DNA of 64,000 nucleotides from positions 248,001 through 312,000 of the forward strand of contig CAWDOU010000013.1 of the NCBI GenBank assembly GCA_963804055.1, given 5' to 3'. The notes beneath the pieces were generated by a model that worked only from the letters and a program-made list of their open reading frames with translations, did not search any database and was not told the origin of the DNA. This document shows positions 61,994 through 64,000 of the stretch, one piece after another. The DNA is from Bog-473 sp963804055 (GTDB lineage Bacteria > Actinomycetota > Acidimicrobiia > Acidimicrobiales > RAAP-2). Made by a program: the position numbers and the translations under genes. The stretch's first letter is position 1; each line of letters begins with the position of its first letter.

Positions 61994-62578
61994 TCAGATC
62001 TCCCGCCGGTGCACGGCGACGGCGTAGCGGTCGCCCCGCGCGAAGGGTCGCCCGTCCCAGGTCGACCAGCGGGCTTCCAGGACGAGCCCGGACTCGGCGG
62101 CCAGCGTGTCGTGGTGGCGGGGACCGAGGGTGTCGGGCCGGATGGAGTAACCCGTGACGAGGTGACCCCCGGGCCGAAGCCACCGAGCCGCATTCTCAAT
62201 GACCCGACCCTCTGCACCCACCGGAACGAAGATCAGGACGTTGCCGGCCATGACCACCAGGTCAAAGGTCTTGCCGTCGAAGTCGAGTCCGGGGTCGGCC
62301 AGATCACCGCAGACCCACGTGAGGTCAGGCGCCTTGGCACGGGCGGCGTCGAGCATCGCCTCATCAATGTCGACCCCGACGACCTCGAAGCCACGGCGGC
62401 CGAGCTCGATGGCCACCCGGCCGGTGCCACAGCCCGCATCGAGGACGGATGTGGGCGCGTACGAGGCGACAAGCGACGCTTCACCGTGCATGTCCATGCC
62501 GGTGGCCGCCAGGTCCTCGAAGCGCCGGTCGTAATCCGCCCCTCGGGGGACGTCACTCTCCTGCCAGCGATCGACCAC
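61994..62578 (-). CDS. Class I SAM-dependent methyltransferase
   Basis: The 194-aa product has motif I SVLDAGCGTGRVAIELGRRG, motif II VVGVDIDEAML and motif IV FDLVVMAGNVLIFV. It methylates a small molecule of unknown identity; no extra domain. GTG 62578. No operon partners overlap. Confidence 0.85.
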   Translation of the reverse strand: MVDRWQESDVPRGADYDRRFEDLAATGMDMHGEASLVASYAPTSVLDAGCGTGRVAIELGRRGFEVVGVDIDEAMLDAARAKAPDLTWVCGDLADPGLDFDGKTFDLVVMAGNVLIFVPVGAEGRVIENAARWLRPGGHLVTGYSIRPDTLGPRHHDTLAAESGLVLEARWSTWDGRPFARGDRYAVAVHRREI

Positions 62579-62643
62579 GTTGTCTTTAGACCGCGTGGGT
62601 GGTGGCGGTGGCGGTGGGCCGCGTCGGCATGATGCGCAGGGTA

Positions 62644-62674
62644 GTCCGTCGCTTTTGACGAGAGGACGACGGAC
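62644..62674. promoter_or_regulatory. Inverted repeat upstream of the TANGO2-like gene
   Basis: GTCCGTCG (62644-62651) and CGACGGAC (62667-62674) are exact complements with a 15-nt spacer, 26 bp before the GTG at 62701. It could be an operator or a leader hairpin. The rest of the 62579-62700 gap has no other signal. Confidence 0.45.
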
Positions 62675-62700
62675 AATGTCCGCGCTGGTGGCTCGGTAGG

Positions 62701-63470
62701 GTGACTGCCGTGTGCCTCCTTGTCGTTGCGTCGCGGGTCGTGGACGCAGAGCCGCTGCTCGTTGGCGCCAACCGTGACGAACTCCTGGAGCGACCGTCGA
62801 CTTCGGTCACGGTCTTGGACGAGGGACCGCCGCGCATCATCGGTGGCCGGGACGAACTGTCCCGCGGCACCTGGCTAGCGGTCAACGAGTACGGCGTCTG
62901 CGCCGGGCTCACCAACCAACCGCTCGGCGATGACAAGGATCCGTCCAAGCGCTCCCGGGGCGAGCTGCCCTTGGAGCTCGCCCGCCACGCCACCGCATCC
63001 GATGCGGTCGCCGCGCTCCTCTCGGCGTTCCATCCGGCCGACTACAACGGCTCGTGGCTCCTCGTCGGGGACCGCGACTCGCTTTATTTCGTCGACTTCA
63101 CCGGATCAGGCGAAGGCGTGGCGATCGCCCTGCCGCCGGGGATCCACGTGCTCGAGAACCGTGCGCTGGGCGAGAGCTCACCCAAGACCGACCTGGTGCG
63201 GCTGGCGCTCGAGGTCGGGCCCGATGGCGACGAGCTGGCCGAGGCGTTTCGCCACGTCCTGGCCGACCATCGGAACCCCGAGGGCGAGGAGCGGCCCAAC
63301 GCAGCCAACTGTGTGCACCTCGAGACGTTCGGGACGCGGTCGTCGTGCATTGTGCGCGTGCCGACCGGCACCAGGACGCCTCGGGTGTGGGTGGCCGATG
63401 GGCCGCCGTGCACGACGGCATACGAGGACGTCAGCGGGCTGTGGGTCCTTCCGGTCGAGTCGCTTCCGGC

Positions 63471-63495
<25 letters not shown>
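62701..63495 (+). CDS. NRDE/TANGO2 family protein
   Basis: The 264-aa product opens VTAVCLLVV and soon has LLVGANRDELLERP, the NRDE motif (residues 24-27). SRGTWLAVNEYGVCAGLTN and a FGTRSSCIVRV stretch are family-typical. Human TANGO2 is linked to lipid/acyl-CoA metabolism; the bacterial role is not known. The fold is Ntn-hydrolase-like. GTG 62701. Its stop overlaps the convergent ettA 3' end by 25 nt. Confidence 0.85.

Positions 63496-64000
<505 letters not shown>

Overview
The window is high-GC and looks like a chromosome segment from an actinomycete, most likely class Acidimicrobiia. This is inferred from several things: a mycothiol-type DinB/maleylpyruvate isomerase protein, a DUF222-HNH endonuclease, a linked cydD-cydC pair, many GTG starts, 1-8 nt gene overlaps, and secreted proteins built from GYWLVxSDGG-like and SVSCPTxxFC-like repeats. 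I saw no rRNA, tRNA, CRISPR array or insertion sequence.

Positions 1-30450 are one surface-polysaccharide locus. It encodes a polyprenyl-phosphate sugar transferase (14966-16546), a Wzx-type flippase (1300-2700), three glycosyltransferases, an AlgD-like nucleotide-sugar dehydrogenase, an AsnB-type amidotransferase, a two-domain oxidoreductase, a heparinase II/III-type lyase and a secreted beta-helix protein. It also encodes two sugar C-methyltransferases, a glucose-1-phosphate cytidylyltransferase-like enzyme, a PIG-L deacetylase, a non-haem iron oxygenase, an SDR epimerase, an RmlC-like epimerase, a pyruvyl transferase and a further methyltransferase. Together they suggest a polymer of uronic acid (perhaps amidated) and C-methylated or deoxy sugars, with pyruvyl decoration. 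No polymerase or chain-length regulator is visible, so the locus probably continues to the left.

The most striking observation is a bipartite element, GTATC(A/T)-N16-CTC, found nine times at exactly the same spacing. Every copy is intergenic and points into a transcription unit of the polysaccharide locus (positions 12-36, 1014-1038, 3964-3988, 12950-12974, 14800-14824, 18733-18757, 18826-18850, 25448-25472, 28557-28581). None was seen in the remaining 35 kb. It has the geometry of an alternative sigma-factor promoter, and an ECF-like sigma gene (16840-17490) lies in the middle of the locus. Two NarL/LuxR-type regulators with degenerate receiver pockets lie in the same locus.

Positions 30490-64000 are ordinary metabolic and housekeeping genes. 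They include SDR oxidoreductases, an AhpD-like protein, a GH13 glucosidase next to a phytanoyl-CoA-dioxygenase-like protein, a two-component system, an aldehyde dehydrogenase, and a TetR regulator facing a flavin amine oxidase across a clear palindromic operator. They continue with a dienelactone hydrolase, a thiolase-like protein, cydDC and a compact six-gene operon (49698-54227). The right end holds an endonuclease/exonuclease/phosphatase protein, the DUF222-HNH gene, a SulP transporter, a PLP decarboxylase, an Lrp regulator with a lipoprotein, a TANGO2-like protein and the 3' end of ettA. Three genes carry an apparent frameshift (near 33705, 42506 and 61100) and one locus (38933-39393) is a decayed remnant. 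Several short tandem repeats, including ten perfect copies of an 8-mer at 55203, sit in promoter regions.
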